DNA of 64,000 nt from contig JACKFA010000005.1 of NCBI GenBank assembly GCA_020632715.1, positions 124,001-188,000 on the forward strand, written 5' to 3'. Origin of the DNA: Deltaproteobacteria bacterium (lineage in GTDB: Bacteria; Myxococcota_A; UBA9042; PHBI01). Below are positions 44,528 through 53,974 of the stretch, in pieces (the stretch's first letter is position 1; each line of letters opens with the position of its first letter). The position numbers and the translations under genes are program-made. The notes beneath the pieces were generated by a model that saw only the letters and a program-made list of their open reading frames with translations, did no database searches and was not told the DNA's origin.

Positions 44528-45538
44528 ATGCTCGGCTCCGGAACCGTCAGCGCGCTCCTCCTGCGCCCCGTGCTCGGCGCGACGGCAGCCGTCCGTGGCG
44601 GGGAGCGGGCGGTGCTCGACGCGATCGGGCTCACACGCGAGGCCGTCGCAGATCAAGACGCCTTCATCACCGCCGCCCAGCTCCGCGACGCGTGGCGCGC
44701 CCTCGCGGCCATCGCGGGGCCCGACGTCGCGCTCAGGGTCGCGGCTGCCGCGCCAGTGGGCGCCTTCGGCCTCGTGGAGTACCTCTGCCGCAGCGCCGAG
44801 ACCGTCGAGGAGGCCCTGCGGCGCTGGGTGCGCTACCTGAACCTCCTCGACGGCGAGGTCGACGTCGCGCTCGTCACCGACGACGAGCTCGGGGAGACGT
44901 CGCTCGAGGTCGTCGTCGAGAGCCGGACGCCAGCCCCCCACGCTCACGAGCTCTGCTTCGGGCTCGTGGCGCGCCAGCTGCGCGAGCTGGCAGGGGACCG
45001 CGCGAGGTCGCGCAAGGTCGAGCTCTCGCACGCGCTCGGCGGCGCGCTCGAGGCCTACACGGCCTTCTTCGGGTGTCCGGTCGAGTTCGGTGCGCCACGA
45101 TGCCGCCTCGTGCTCCCCTCCCGAGCGCTCCGGCTACCGTTGGCCAGCGGCGATCCCAACCTGCTCGCGCTCCTCGAGCGTCAGGCCGAGGCGCTCTCGG
45201 CGCGCGACCCCCAGGGGCCGCCCATGACCGCGCAGGTGCGTCGGATCCTGTGCCGTCTCCTCCGCGACGGGGACCCCGACATCGGCGTCGTCGCGGCGCG
45301 CCTCGGGCTCACGGCGCGGAGCCTCCAGCGACGCCTGAAGGACGAGGGGACGACCTTCCAGCTCGCGCGCGACGACGTGCGACGCGAGCTCGCAGCCCGC
45401 TACCTCGAGAGCGGCCTCGCGATCGCCGAGATCTCCTTCCTGCTCGGCTTCTCCGAGCCGAGCGCCTTCTTCCGGGCCTACAAGCGCTGGACCGGCAGCA
45501 CCCCGGCGAGCGATCGGGCGAGCGCCGCGCTGCACTGA
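44528..45538 (+). CDS. AraC-family transcriptional regulator (arabinose-binding-like N-terminus)
   Basis: 336 residues. The N-terminal 200 residues follow the PF12625 pattern of OruR/ArgR-type regulators (FITAAQLRDAWRALAAIAGP, LVEYLCRSAETVEEALRRWV, LELCFGLVARQL-like). The C-terminal AraC domain has two HTH motifs (PDIGVVAARLGLTARSLQRR and IAEISFLLGFSEPSAFFRAY), followed by the usual KRWTGSTPASDR. It likely activates a nearby gene in response to a small molecule; the alpha/beta hydrolase 107 bp downstream on the same strand is the obvious candidate. Confidence 0.93.
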   Translation: MLGSGTVSALLLRPVLGATAAVRGGERAVLDAIGLTREAVADQDAFITAAQLRDAWRALAAIAGPDVALRVAAAAPVGAFGLVEYLCRSAETVEEALRRWVRYLNLLDGEVDVALVTDDELGETSLEVVVESRTPAPHAHELCFGLVARQLRELAGDRARSRKVELSHALGGALEAYTAFFGCPVEFGAPRCRLVLPSRALRLPLASGDPNLLALLERQAEALSARDPQGPPMTAQVRRILCRLLRDGDPDIGVVAARLGLTARSLQRRLKDEGTTFQLARDDVRRELAARYLESGLAIAEISFLLGFSEPSAFFRAYKRWTGSTPASDRASAALH

Positions 45539-45645
45539 CGGGGGACGCCCTCCTTCGAGGCGCCGCGGGCCGCGTGTCGCGCTCGGTCAGCGTGACGTCG
45601 TCCGCGGTCATTGGGTCATGGCGGGCAGGGCGCGAGACTGCCGGC

Positions 45646-46635
45646 ATGAACACGACCACCGCCATCGCCCACCTCCCTGATGATCGCGCCCGCCGCCTGC
45701 CCCGCTACGCCGACCTCGAGGGCTGGCGCGCCTACCAGCCCTGGTTCCCGGAGACGATGCGCTGCGTCGGCGCCGACACCACACCGGAGGAGTCCTGGTG
45801 GCGGTGGCGCGGGCTCGACGTCCACCTCGACCGGATGACGGCTCCCGAGGCGCCGCTCAAGGTCGTCGTGCTCCACGGCGTCGGCGCGTACGGGCGCGTG
45901 ATGGCGCCAGCCGCCGTCCTCGCGCGCCGCCATGGGTTCGAGACCGTCGCACCCGACCTGCCCGGCTTCGGCCTCACCCGCGTCCCGCGCCGGCGCCTCA
46001 CGTACGACCTCTGGATCGACTGCGTCGCCGACCTCATCGCGGCGGAGCAGGCGCGGGACGCTCGCCCGGTCGCGCTCTTCGGCGTGAGCCTCGGCGGGTT
46101 GCTCGCGTACCAGGCCGCCGGGCGCGCGCCCGGCGTGGCCGGTCTCGTCGCGACGACCCTCGCGGATCCGCGGGAGCCCGCCGTCAGGCGCGACTTCGCG
46201 CGGAACAGGCTCCTCGGCGGGCCTGGCCTCTGGCTCCTGCGGCACCTGCGCCTCGTGGCGGACGGGCTCCCGATGCCGATGGCGCAGGTGTCGAAGATGC
46301 ATCGGATCTCGAACGATCCGGCGCTGTCGGCGATCTGCAGCGACGATCGGCTTGGCGGCGGGAGCTGGGTCCCGGCGCGGTTCCTGCGGACGATGCTCGA
46401 GGCGGCGCCCGCCGTCGAGCCGGAGCGCTTCGACGCGTGCCCGATCCTGCTCGCGCACCCTGGCGCGGACCGCATGACGGACATCTCACACAGCCTGCGG
46501 TTCTACGATCGCCTCGCCGGTGAGAAGGAGCTCGTCCTGCTCGAGGGCGCGAGTCACATGCCGACCGAGCAGCCCGGGCTCGACCAGCTCGAGGCGGCCG
46601 TCGTCAGGTTCATGCGGCGCCTCGCGGCCCGGTGA
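45646..46635 (+). CDS. Alpha/beta hydrolase
   Basis: 329 residues. Oxyanion/beta-sheet start VVVLHGVGAYGRVMAPAAVL and PDLPGFGLT, nucleophile elbow GVSLGG, acid ASP in AHPGADRMTD and catalytic His in GASHMPTEQP complete the Ser-Asp-His triad. No signal peptide, so cytosolic. The substrate is open: the family includes esterases, epoxide hydrolases and C-C hydrolases, and the cap (residues about 170-250) gives no clue I can read. Convergent with the downstream lipoprotein gene. Confidence 0.92.
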   Translation: MNTTTAIAHLPDDRARRLPRYADLEGWRAYQPWFPETMRCVGADTTPEESWWRWRGLDVHLDRMTAPEAPLKVVVLHGVGAYGRVMAPAAVLARRHGFETVAPDLPGFGLTRVPRRRLTYDLWIDCVADLIAAEQARDARPVALFGVSLGGLLAYQAAGRAPGVAGLVATTLADPREPAVRRDFARNRLLGGPGLWLLRHLRLVADGLPMPMAQVSKMHRISNDPALSAICSDDRLGGGSWVPARFLRTMLEAAPAVEPERFDACPILLAHPGADRMTDISHSLRFYDRLAGEKELVLLEGASHMPTEQPGLDQLEAAVVRFMRRLAAR

Positions 46636-46661
46636 GGTCACGCGGAGCCGAGGCGAGGCCA

Positions 46662-46686
46662 CCCCCGCGGCGGCTCAGCGCGGGGG
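46662..46686. terminator. GC-rich hairpin between convergent genes
   Basis: CCCCCGCG (46662-46669) pairs perfectly with CGCGGGGG (46679-46686) around a 9-base loop that contains the stop codon of the minus-strand gene. It could end transcription from either side; there is no T run. Confidence 0.4.
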
Positions 46687-47442
46687 CCGCCGAGACGGGA
46701 TCACATAGGCGTGAACAGGCTCCTCGGGGGACGGCCCAGCCAGCACGAGCACCGTCACGAGGTCGCGGCGCGCCACGGCGAGGTCCCGCTTCGCGGCGGC
46801 CGACGCCGCGTCGCCGAGGGTCACGGTGAGCGTCCACTCGCCGGGCGCGAGCTCCGTCGACGCTTCGGTCGCCTGCGGGTACGCGAGCCCGCTCGCGAGG
46901 GTCACCCGCTCCCCATCGCGAGCGGCCGCGACCGTGACGGGGCTGACGCCGGGCGCCAGCGCGATCACTCGCACCTTCGCGGCGTCGGGCGCGCGCCGGA
47001 GGTCGTCGCTCACGACGACGAGCCCTGGGAGATCGCCGTTGACGGGGCGCGCCTCTGCGCCGCCCAGGGCGCGGATGAGCGCCGCGTCCGTCGTGGGCTC
47101 GGTCGCGTCGACGCCGGCCGCCGGGACCCGGCCGTAGAGGACGGCTGTGACGCGAGATCCGCCTCCTACGCCGAGCGCGTCGCGCAGGATCGGGCGCTCG
47201 CCGACGCGGACGGCGATATCGTAGACGCCAGGCGCGAGAGCGCCGAGCTCCGCGACGCCGCCCGGGCCGACCTTCAGGTTCCGAGCGGCGTCTCCGTGGC
47301 GCGGCGTCACGGTGACCGCGACGGTGTGCGGGTCGGCGAGGGCGGACACCAGGCGGATGACGCCAGGGCCTCGCTCCGCGTGGCAACCGGCGAGCGCGAT
47401 CACGCTCGCCGCGACGGCGAGGAGCGACCTACCCGCCATCAT
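46675..47442 (-). CDS. Lipoprotein with DUF4397-like beta domains
   Basis: 255 residues (254 if the second ATG is used). The signal peptide ends in the lipobox LAGC (residue 20). Then follow repeats of short strands with the phrases RLVSALADPHTVAVTVTP, LGALAPGVYDIAVRV and ELAPGEWTLTVTLGD, the PG(V/E)Y-like turns of DUF4397 or similar extracellular beta-sandwich proteins. It starts inside the end of the upstream permease gene (14-base overlap) with GGAG upstream, so the two are co-transcribed. Likely envelope-anchored; function unknown. Confidence 0.78.
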   Translation of the reverse strand: MMAGRSLLAVAASVIALAGCHAERGPGVIRLVSALADPHTVAVTVTPRHGDAARNLKVGPGGVAELGALAPGVYDIAVRVGERPILRDALGVGGGSRVTAVLYGRVPAAGVDATEPTTDAALIRALGGAEARPVNGDLPGLVVVSDDLRRAPDAAKVRVIALAPGVSPVTVAAARDGERVTLASGLAYPQATEASTELAPGEWTLTVTLGDAASAAAKRDLAVARRDLVTVLVLAGPSPEEPVHAYVIPSRRPPR

Positions 47443-48742
47443 CGTCTCCGGGAGCGCGGCGCCCGGCGAGCCGCAGGAACCAGGCCCGCCCCACCGTGGC
47501 GAGCGCGATGAGGCCCGCCAGGAGCGCGAGCGCGAGCGGGGTGAGGACGGCGAGCCGCGCGGTCAGGACGAGCGCGATCAGCGCCGCGAGGGCGACTCCG
47601 AGCCACGCGACCCAGCGCCGTCCCTTCGTGTGCCGCGCCGCGAGCGCGTTCACGACGCCGAAGGTCACGACGAACGCGAGGCTCGCGGCCTCGACCAGGG
47701 TCGAGAGCGTCCCGACGATCGCGAGGAGCGCCGCGAGCCCGCCCAGGCCTGCGAGCGCCCGGGCAGGGACGCCGTGGCGATTGCGAGCGCCGAGCGCGGC
47801 GGGGAGCTGGCCTGCGTCCGCGACGCGTCCCGCGAGCTTGGCCGTCGAGAAGAGGGTCGAGTTGATCGCGGCGGTCGTCGCGAAGGCGGCCGCGACGGTG
47901 AGGGCGATGAGGCCCGGAGTACCGAGAGCGACGTCTGCTGCGCGGCTCAACGCGACCTGCGCGTCGGCGATCGTCGGCAGGGCGCCGGCGATCATGACCG
48001 CGCCGAGCGCGACCAGGACGTAGACGCCGATGACGAAGACGACGGCGCTCACGAGCGCCGGCATCAGGATCCGCTTCGGAGAGCGGATCTCGTCGAGCTC
48101 GTAGGTGATGAGCTGAAAGCCCTCGTAGGCCATGAAGATCGCGGCGGCGCCGACGAAGGCGCTCCACGGCTCGCGCGGCGCGATGCCTGCGACGAGCTGC
48201 GCGGGGTCCCAGTATGTGAGCCCGATGACGCCGAGCCCGACGAGGACGATGAGGTTTCCGGCCACGATCACCGTCTCGACGAGCGCGACGGAGCCGACGC
48301 CGCGAAAGTTGAGCGCGACGAGGGCGCCGACTGCGCCGATGGCCAGCGCGCGCATGACCCAGGGCCCGCCGTGCAGCGCGTAGGCGACGTAGTGGCCGAA
48401 CGCGAAGGCGTAGACGGCCATCGTGAGCACGTAGCCGATGATCAGGATCCACGCGAGGGCGCCGGCGACGCCGTCGTCGCCGAGCTCCTCGAGGAACTCG
48501 AAGGCGCCGCCCGCGCGCCCGAAGTGGTTGGCGAGGCGAGCGTAGGAGTGGGCCGACGCCAGCGCGAGGGCGCCGGAGATCGTGAAGGCGAGCCAGGTCC
48601 ACTGTCCCGCGACGGCCACGACCACGCCGAGCGCGGTGTAGATCCCTCCGCCGACCATGCCGCCAGCCGCGAGCGCCCAGACACCGCCGAACCCGAGGGT
48701 CCCGCCACCGTCGTCTGCTTGGTCACCATCGGTCCCGGCCAT
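47429..48742 (-). CDS. APC-superfamily amino acid permease
   Basis: 437 residues with about twelve membrane helices. The first helix has the APC substrate motif GGMVGGGIYTALG, helix 6 region shows AIFMAYEGFQLITYELDEIR, and AINSTLFSTAKLAGRVADAG and ARNRHGVPARALAG are typical of amino acid/cation symporters such as YjeH/CAT-like members. It should import or exchange amino acids across the inner membrane. Divergent from the ATPase pair, with which it shares a region bearing three 16-bp repeats. Confidence 0.9.
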   Translation of the reverse strand: MAGTDGDQADDGGGTLGFGGVWALAAGGMVGGGIYTALGVVVAVAGQWTWLAFTISGALALASAHSYARLANHFGRAGGAFEFLEELGDDGVAGALAWILIIGYVLTMAVYAFAFGHYVAYALHGGPWVMRALAIGAVGALVALNFRGVGSVALVETVIVAGNLIVLVGLGVIGLTYWDPAQLVAGIAPREPWSAFVGAAAIFMAYEGFQLITYELDEIRSPKRILMPALVSAVVFVIGVYVLVALGAVMIAGALPTIADAQVALSRAADVALGTPGLIALTVAAAFATTAAINSTLFSTAKLAGRVADAGQLPAALGARNRHGVPARALAGLGGLAALLAIVGTLSTLVEAASLAFVVTFGVVNALAARHTKGRRWVAWLGVALAALIALVLTARLAVLTPLALALLAGLIALATVGRAWFLRLAGRRAPGDDDGG

Positions 48743-48813
48743 CGCGCCGACACGATCACCGAGCGGGAGCCGCGACGCAAGAACGGGTCCCCCGCCCTGC
48801 CAACGCAGTTGTT

Positions 48814-48897
48814 GCCAACAGATTCGCTGTCAACCCTTGACGGGGCGCGCCGAGGGCGGCATGGTTGCCAACAATTTCGCTGCCAACAGATCCGCTG
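48814..48897 (+). repeat. Three 16-bp direct repeats ahead of the ATPase operon
   Basis: GCCAACArATTCGCTG-type units at 48814-48829, 48867-48882 and 48882-48897, the last two adjoining. They carry a small TTG-C-CAA palindrome at one end. The pair sits near the possible promoter TTGACG (48837-48842), so they look like operator sites. Confidence 0.6.
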
Positions 48898-48908
48898 CGA
48901 GGTGTTCC

Positions 48909-50138
48909 ATGGCAGAGAAGCGAGAGCTGCGTCAGGCCGTCGGCAACTGGGTCGCCGGCGAGACCTTCTTCGACCGCGAGAGCGAGCTCGCGGCCTTCAT
49001 GGAGCTGCTCGAAGAGGGCGCGAACGTGCTCCTCGTCGCGGCGCGCCGCACCGGGAAGACGAGCCTCATGCGCGAGGCCGCGTTGCACCTCGGCGAGCAG
49101 ATGGCCTCGGTCTTCGTCGATCTCGAGGGCTCCGAGACGCCGGAGGACGCCATCGTCGCGATCGGCGCGGCCACCCACTCGCACCAGGGGCTCTTTCGCC
49201 GCACCCTCGAGTTCTTCCGCAACGCCGTGCCGCCGGAGCTCAAGCTCGACGAGCTGACGCTCCGCCTCCGCGACGAGGTACGCGGCGACTGGCGCGCGAA
49301 GGGCGACCGTCTGCTCGCGCTGCTCGCGCGCGACGAGCGTCCGGTCGTGATCTTCCTCGACGAGGTCCCGATCCTCGTGAACCGCCTCGTCTGCGACCCC
49401 CGCGGCGAGCTCCGCCCGGAGGGGCGCGCGGCCGCCGACGGGTTCATGTCCTGGCTGCGCTCGGCCGCCCAGCGCCATCAGGGGAAGCTGCGCTTCGTCC
49501 TGTCCGGGTCCATCGGCCTCGGGCCGGTGCTCCGCCGCGTCGGCCTCTCGGCGACGCTCAACGGGTTCACCCCCTTCGTCCTCGAGCCGTGGCCCGACGA
49601 TGTGGCTCAGCGCTGCCTCCTCGCCCTCGCGCGGAACTACGGCGTCGATCTCGCCGGTGGCGCGGCGGGGGCGATGACAGCGCGGCTCGGCTGCTGCATC
49701 CCGCACCACGTCCAGCTCTTCTTCAGCCACGTGCGCGATGACGCGCGGCGGCGAGCGACCCACGTCGTGACCCCGATCGACGCCGACCGCGTCTATGACG
49801 AGCGGCTCCTCGGGAACCGCGGCCACGCCATGCTCTCCCACTACGAGGAGCGGCTGAGGCAGGTCCTCGATCCGTCGCACCGCGATCTCGCCGCGGACCT
49901 CCTCACCGAGGCCGCGGTGACGGGACGGCTCGTGTCGCCGGCCGCGATCGCGCTCGCTGCCGAGCACGTGGCGGGCGACTCGGGCGCCGCCCTCGACGAG
50001 GTGCTCGGGGTGCTCGAGCACGACGGCTACATCGCGCGTGAGGGCGCTAGCTACGTCTTCGTCTCGAAGCTCGTACGCGATTGGTGGCGCGCGCGCTTCG
50101 GCTTCCGCTGGACCCCCGTCGTGGAGCGCCCTCGATGA
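48909..50138 (+). CDS. P-loop ATPase with C-terminal winged helix (first of a pair)
   Basis: 409 residues from ATG 48909 (GAGG about 7 bases upstream; ATG 48861 is in frame but lies inside the repeats). The architecture fits the AAA/STAND-like PF01637 group: FFDRESELAAFMELLEEGAN, Walker A VAARRTGKTSLM, Walker B PVVIFLDEVPILV, sensor-like RFVLSGSIGLGPVLRR. The C-terminus has the winged-helix-like LDEVLGVLEHDGYIAREG. Such proteins are ATP-dependent switches, sometimes DNA-binding; the ligand is unknown. Its stop overlaps the start of the second ATPase by 4 bases (ATGA), so the two act together. Confidence 0.88.
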   Translation: MAEKRELRQAVGNWVAGETFFDRESELAAFMELLEEGANVLLVAARRTGKTSLMREAALHLGEQMASVFVDLEGSETPEDAIVAIGAATHSHQGLFRRTLEFFRNAVPPELKLDELTLRLRDEVRGDWRAKGDRLLALLARDERPVVIFLDEVPILVNRLVCDPRGELRPEGRAAADGFMSWLRSAAQRHQGKLRFVLSGSIGLGPVLRRVGLSATLNGFTPFVLEPWPDDVAQRCLLALARNYGVDLAGGAAGAMTARLGCCIPHHVQLFFSHVRDDARRRATHVVTPIDADRVYDERLLGNRGHAMLSHYEERLRQVLDPSHRDLAADLLTEAAVTGRLVSPAAIALAAEHVAGDSGAALDEVLGVLEHDGYIAREGASYVFVSKLVRDWWRARFGFRWTPVVERPR

Positions 50139-51571
50139 CCGCCGCGGCTCCGCCGCTGCGTCACAACCCGGGCTTTCTCCCGGACGACGAGCTCGTCGCG
50201 GGCTTCGTCGTCCGGGAGGCCGAGCTCGCCGCGCTCGTCGAGACGGTGCGCGAGAACACCGGCGCGGCCTCAATCCAGCACGTCCTGCTCGTCGGTCGCC
50301 GGGGTGCCGGCAAGACGACCCTCCTGAGGCGCGTCGCGGCCGAGATCACTCGCGACGCGGCCCTCGCCGACGCCTGGCAACCGATCCGCTTCGGCGAGGA
50401 GGCGTACGGCGTGTCGAGCGTGGGTGAGCTCTGGCTCGAGGCGCTCCGCCACGTCGCCGAGGCGTCGGGGGACGGGCGCTGGTCCGCGGCCCACGCCGAG
50501 CTTCGGACCGAGCGCGACGAGCGACGCCTCCAGACGCTGGCGCTCGGCCGCCTCCTCGACTTCTCGGAAGAACACGACAAGCAGCTCCTCATCCTCGTGG
50601 AGAACCTCCAGCTCCTCCTCGGGGGCGGTCAGATCGGGGCGGAGGGCGCCTGGGCCCTCAGACACACGCTCCAGAACGAGCCGCGCGTGATGCTCCTCGG
50701 GAGCGCTACGGCGCGCTTCGACGCCATCACGGATCGTCGCCAGGCGCTCTTCGATCTCTTCGACGTCCGGGAGCTCCCTCCCCTCGAGGACGCCGCCGTG
50801 CGCTCGCTCTGGACCCATGTCGCGGGCGAGGACCTCGCCGGTCGGCGCGTCCGTCCCGTCGCCATCCTGACGGGAGGGAACCCGCGGCTCGTCGCGAACC
50901 TCGCGGCGTGGTCCGGCGGCGGCACGCCGCGCGACCTGATGCCGGCCCTCCGCCGCCTCCTCGACGACCAGACCGCGTGGCTCAAGGCCCACGTCGAGGA
51001 CCTCCCACCGCAGGAGCGCAAGGTCTTCTCCCACCTCGCGGACCTCTGGCATCCGGCGACGGCGCGCGAGGTGGCCGCGGAGGGGCGGCTCGAGGTCAAC
51101 GTGGTGAGCGCGAACCTCAAGCGCCTCGTGGGACGCGGGCTCGTCGCCGAGGTGGGGAGCGCTGGGCGAGCGCGCTACTATGAGGTCGCCGAGCGGATGG
51201 TGAACCTCTGGCACCTGGTGCGCGCCGGAGGCGCGGCGGAGGCGCAGGTCACGGCGCTCGTCGCGTTCATGGGCGCGTTCTACGCGGAGCGGCTCGCCGA
51301 CGTGCCGACGCTCGACGGCGCCGCGCTCACCGCGCGGCTCGCGGCGCGGCCGGCGCTCGCCGAGGCGGTGGCGTTGACGTTGAAGGCTGCCGCCACCGGC
51401 GCCGCACGCGACCTGGGGGAGGTCGTCGCGGCGGGGCCGATGGCGGCGGGGTTGCGGCCGGTTGGGGCCGCGCTGCGGCTCCTCGCGGGGGAGGTCGTGC
51501 GGGAGCCGCGAGAGGTGATGGAGGTCGCCGCCGACGTGCGGCGGCGGCTCGAGGACACGCGCGCTACTTGA
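50135..51571 (+). CDS. P-loop ATPase with winged helix (second of a pair)
   Basis: 478 residues. Again an AAA/STAND-like fold: N-terminal VREAELAALVETVRENTGAA, Walker A VGRRGAGKTTLLRRV, a Walker B-like LLILVENLQLLL in which Asp is replaced by Glu-Asn order (VEN), sensor segment MLLGSATARFDAITDRRQAL. Then comes a winged HTH (TAREVAAEGRLEVNVVSANL, KRLVGRGLVAEVG) and a helical Ala-rich C-terminal domain of about 110 residues. It is larger than its partner and keeps the same order. The pair resembles no described complex I know. Its end overlaps the convergent small gene by 8 bases. Confidence 0.87.
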   Translation: MTAAAPPLRHNPGFLPDDELVAGFVVREAELAALVETVRENTGAASIQHVLLVGRRGAGKTTLLRRVAAEITRDAALADAWQPIRFGEEAYGVSSVGELWLEALRHVAEASGDGRWSAAHAELRTERDERRLQTLALGRLLDFSEEHDKQLLILVENLQLLLGGGQIGAEGAWALRHTLQNEPRVMLLGSATARFDAITDRRQALFDLFDVRELPPLEDAAVRSLWTHVAGEDLAGRRVRPVAILTGGNPRLVANLAAWSGGGTPRDLMPALRRLLDDQTAWLKAHVEDLPPQERKVFSHLADLWHPATAREVAAEGRLEVNVVSANLKRLVGRGLVAEVGSAGRARYYEVAERMVNLWHLVRAGGAAEAQVTALVAFMGAFYAERLADVPTLDGAALTARLAARPALAEAVALTLKAAATGAARDLGEVVAAGPMAAGLRPVGAALRLLAGEVVREPREVMEVAADVRRRLEDTRAT

Positions 51572-51875
51572 CGTTGGCGACCTGCGCCGCGGCGTGGCTA
51601 GCGGCGATGGCGCCGAGCTGCGCCTCGAGGCGGTTCAGCTCCAGGGTCTGGAGATGGTCGGTCCACCAGTTCGCGCTCTGGCTCCCGTAGCGGCGCTCAT
51701 CGTCCGCGAGCTCGATCGCCGAGGCGCCGGCCGAGTACTTCGCGTAGGAGGCGTCGAGGAGGCGCTCCGTCGCCGCGTTCGTGGCGCGGACCTCGGCGCC
51801 GCTGCGGGCGAAGGCGGCGCCCGCGGCGAAGGTCGAGGCGGCGAGGACGAGGGCGGCCGTGAGGAGGCTCTTCAT
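51564..51875 (-). CDS. Small secreted Ala-rich protein
   Basis: 103 residues from ATG 51875, with GGAGACG about 8 bases upstream. A signal peptide (LLTAALVLAASTFAAGAAFA) is followed by about 80 mature residues that are mostly helical (ATNAATERLLDASYAKYSAG; WTDHLQTLELNRLEAQLGAI). No cysteines, no family recognised. It is convergent with the second ATPase gene and overlaps its end by 8 bases; whether it is functionally linked is unknown. Exported to the periplasm. Confidence 0.7.
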   Translation of the reverse strand: MKSLLTAALVLAASTFAAGAAFARSGAEVRATNAATERLLDASYAKYSAGASAIELADDERRYGSQSANWWTDHLQTLELNRLEAQLGAIAASHAAAQVANVK

Positions 51876-52122
51876 GGGGCGTCTCCGGGTCGAAGGGGGT
51901 GTCGGGAGCTTTCGCAAGCGATGTGCCAAAGCGCCGCGCCCGGAGGGCGATACGCCGCTCACGCTGTTGTGATCGGGCTCGTCGCCTGATGGCCGGGACC
52001 CGTGCGAGGTCGCCGGGCTGTCCGGGACATGGCGCGCGCTACGGTAGGCCGCCGTCGGAACCGTCCGGCTACCGTCCGCGCGCGCCGGCGCGCGACCGAT
52101 CGCGGTGTGCTACCGTCGCGCC

Positions 52123-53958
52123 ATGACCGGCACCACGCGCGGCCTCGCCATCGCGATCGCGGGCCTCACCGCCATCGCGGGCCTCGTCGCGGGCGGCGTG
52201 GCGCTCCTGCGCCCCGAGCCGGCTGCGGTCCGCCCCGCAGGAGCCGAGCGCGAGCGCTGTCTCGACTGCCACGCCCGCCCGGGCGACGACCCGGGCGGCG
52301 CGCACGCGGCAGCGATCGTCGGCTGCGCCGCGTGCCACCTGGGCGACCCCACGACCCCCGACGCAATCCTCGCGCACCGCGATATGGAACCCGAGCCCGG
52401 CGCGCTCCGCACGGTCACGCTGACCTGCGGTCGCTGCCACGAGCGCGAGGCGGCGCGGGTCGCGACCTCGCTCATGGCGACGGGACGCGGGCTCGTGGCC
52501 GTCGACCGCTGGGCCTTCGGCGAGCTCCCGGCGCCGGACGGGGACGAGACGCTCGCCGACGTGCTCGCGACCGGAGCGCCCACCCCCGCCCAGGACCACC
52601 TCCGGCGCCTCTGCGCGGGGTGCCACCTGAACACGACGAAGGACAACCGCGACGACGCCATCGTCGGCGCCGCGAGCGGCTGCAGCGCCTGTCACAGCGC
52701 GCCGCGGCCGACCCCGCTCGCGCCGCACCCCGAGGTGTCCGCCCACGTCCCGGACGCCCGCTGCCTCGGCTGTCACAGCCGGAGCGGCCGCATCGCCCTC
52801 TCCTACGCGGGCCTCGCGGAGGTCGACGGGCCGGCCGCCGCCGGCTGCGCGGAGCCGGTCGAGCTCTACGACGGGCGCCCCGCGTGTCGGATGCCCGCCG
52901 ACGTACACGCCGCCGCCGGCCTCGCCTGCGTCGACTGCCACGTCCACAGCGAGCTCATGGGGGACGGGGTCGCGCACCGGCACGAGGAGGAAGCGACGGA
53001 GGTACGGTGCGAGTCGTGCCACGGGCCGGACCCGCCATCCGTCGCGGCGGGCTCGCCGGTCGAGACCACCTGGGCTGCCGTGACGGACGCCATCAGCCGC
53101 GACCTCCTGCGCCAGCGCGGCGAGACCCGGCCCCCGGAGGAGCGCGTGCGGCTCGGGACGCGCGGCACCCCGCTCTGGAACCTCCGGCCCACCGGGCCGG
53201 GGGGAGCGTGGGTCCTGACCGGCAAGCTCGACGGGCGTTCCCACCCGGTCGCGCGGACCCCGGACGACGCGGCGCACACGCTGCCGGGGCATGAGCGCCT
53301 CACCTGCGCCGCCTGCCACGACACGTGGGCGCCGCGCTGCGCCACATGCCACACGCGCTTCGAGCCGAGCGCGCCCCAGTGGGACTTCGGGCTCGCCCGC
53401 GAGACGCGCGGGCGCTGGATCGAGGAGCACGTCGCGTTCGACGTCGGCCCGCCGGCGCTCGGGGTGGACGCCGCGTCGCGGATCCGACCGGCCGTCCCGG
53501 CGATGGTCGCGGAGCTCGACGCGACCACCGCGGGTGGGCAGCGGCGCTCGCTGCGGCTCTACGCCCTCGCGCGCCCCCACACGACCCAGCGCCGGGCCCG
53601 CAGCTGCGCATCCTGCCACACCGAAGCCTCGGCCCTGGGTCTCGGGGAGGGCTCGCTCGACGTCACACCCGAGGGTGTGTCTTTTCACTCAACAGACCCC
53701 GGACCGGCCTCCCAGGCCGCCGCGACGGATCGCTGGACGACGCTCTTCGCGGCCACGCCGGGGGAGAGCACCCACGTGGGGGCGAGGAGCCTCGACGCCG
53801 AGGAGCAGCGACGGGTCCTCCGCGTCGGCGCCTGTCTCGCGTGTCACGAGCCTACGGCGCCGCTCTGGGCGGATCTCCGAGCCGCTGTCGAGCGGCTGCG
53901 CCGCGGGGACGCCCCAGGGTGTCGGGGCGGTATCTGGTCGTGGATGGACGCTCGCTGA
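52123..53958 (+). CDS. Twelve-haem c-type cytochrome, membrane anchored
   Basis: 611 residues from ATG 52123, which has no Shine-Dalgarno; TACCGT at 52111-52116 lies 6 bp before it. An N-terminal helix (LAIAIAGLTAIAGLVAGGVA) anchors the protein with the rest in the periplasm. I count twelve CxxCH haem sites: CLDCH, CAACH, CGRCH, CAGCH, CSACH, CLGCH, CVDCH, CESCH, CAACH, CATCH, CASCH and CLACH. The family is not one I can name, and no catalytic CxxCK is present, so it is probably an electron carrier. The molybdoenzyme operon begins 152 bp downstream in the same direction; the cytochrome likely passes electrons to or from it. Confidence 0.9.
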   Translation: MTGTTRGLAIAIAGLTAIAGLVAGGVALLRPEPAAVRPAGAERERCLDCHARPGDDPGGAHAAAIVGCAACHLGDPTTPDAILAHRDMEPEPGALRTVTLTCGRCHEREAARVATSLMATGRGLVAVDRWAFGELPAPDGDETLADVLATGAPTPAQDHLRRLCAGCHLNTTKDNRDDAIVGAASGCSACHSAPRPTPLAPHPEVSAHVPDARCLGCHSRSGRIALSYAGLAEVDGPAAAGCAEPVELYDGRPACRMPADVHAAAGLACVDCHVHSELMGDGVAHRHEEEATEVRCESCHGPDPPSVAAGSPVETTWAAVTDAISRDLLRQRGETRPPEERVRLGTRGTPLWNLRPTGPGGAWVLTGKLDGRSHPVARTPDDAAHTLPGHERLTCAACHDTWAPRCATCHTRFEPSAPQWDFGLARETRGRWIEEHVAFDVGPPALGVDAASRIRPAVPAMVAELDATTAGGQRRSLRLYALARPHTTQRRARSCASCHTEASALGLGEGSLDVTPEGVSFHSTDPGPASQAAATDRWTTLFAATPGESTHVGARSLDAEEQRRVLRVGACLACHEPTAPLWADLRAAVERLRRGDAPGCRGGIWSWMDAR

Positions 53959-53974
53959 CCGCATCTGGGCCTTT

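Noticed and set aside
48814..48897. 16-bp repeats as a CRISPR array
   Set aside because: Only three short repeats, unequal spacing (37 bp and 0 bp), and no cas genes.
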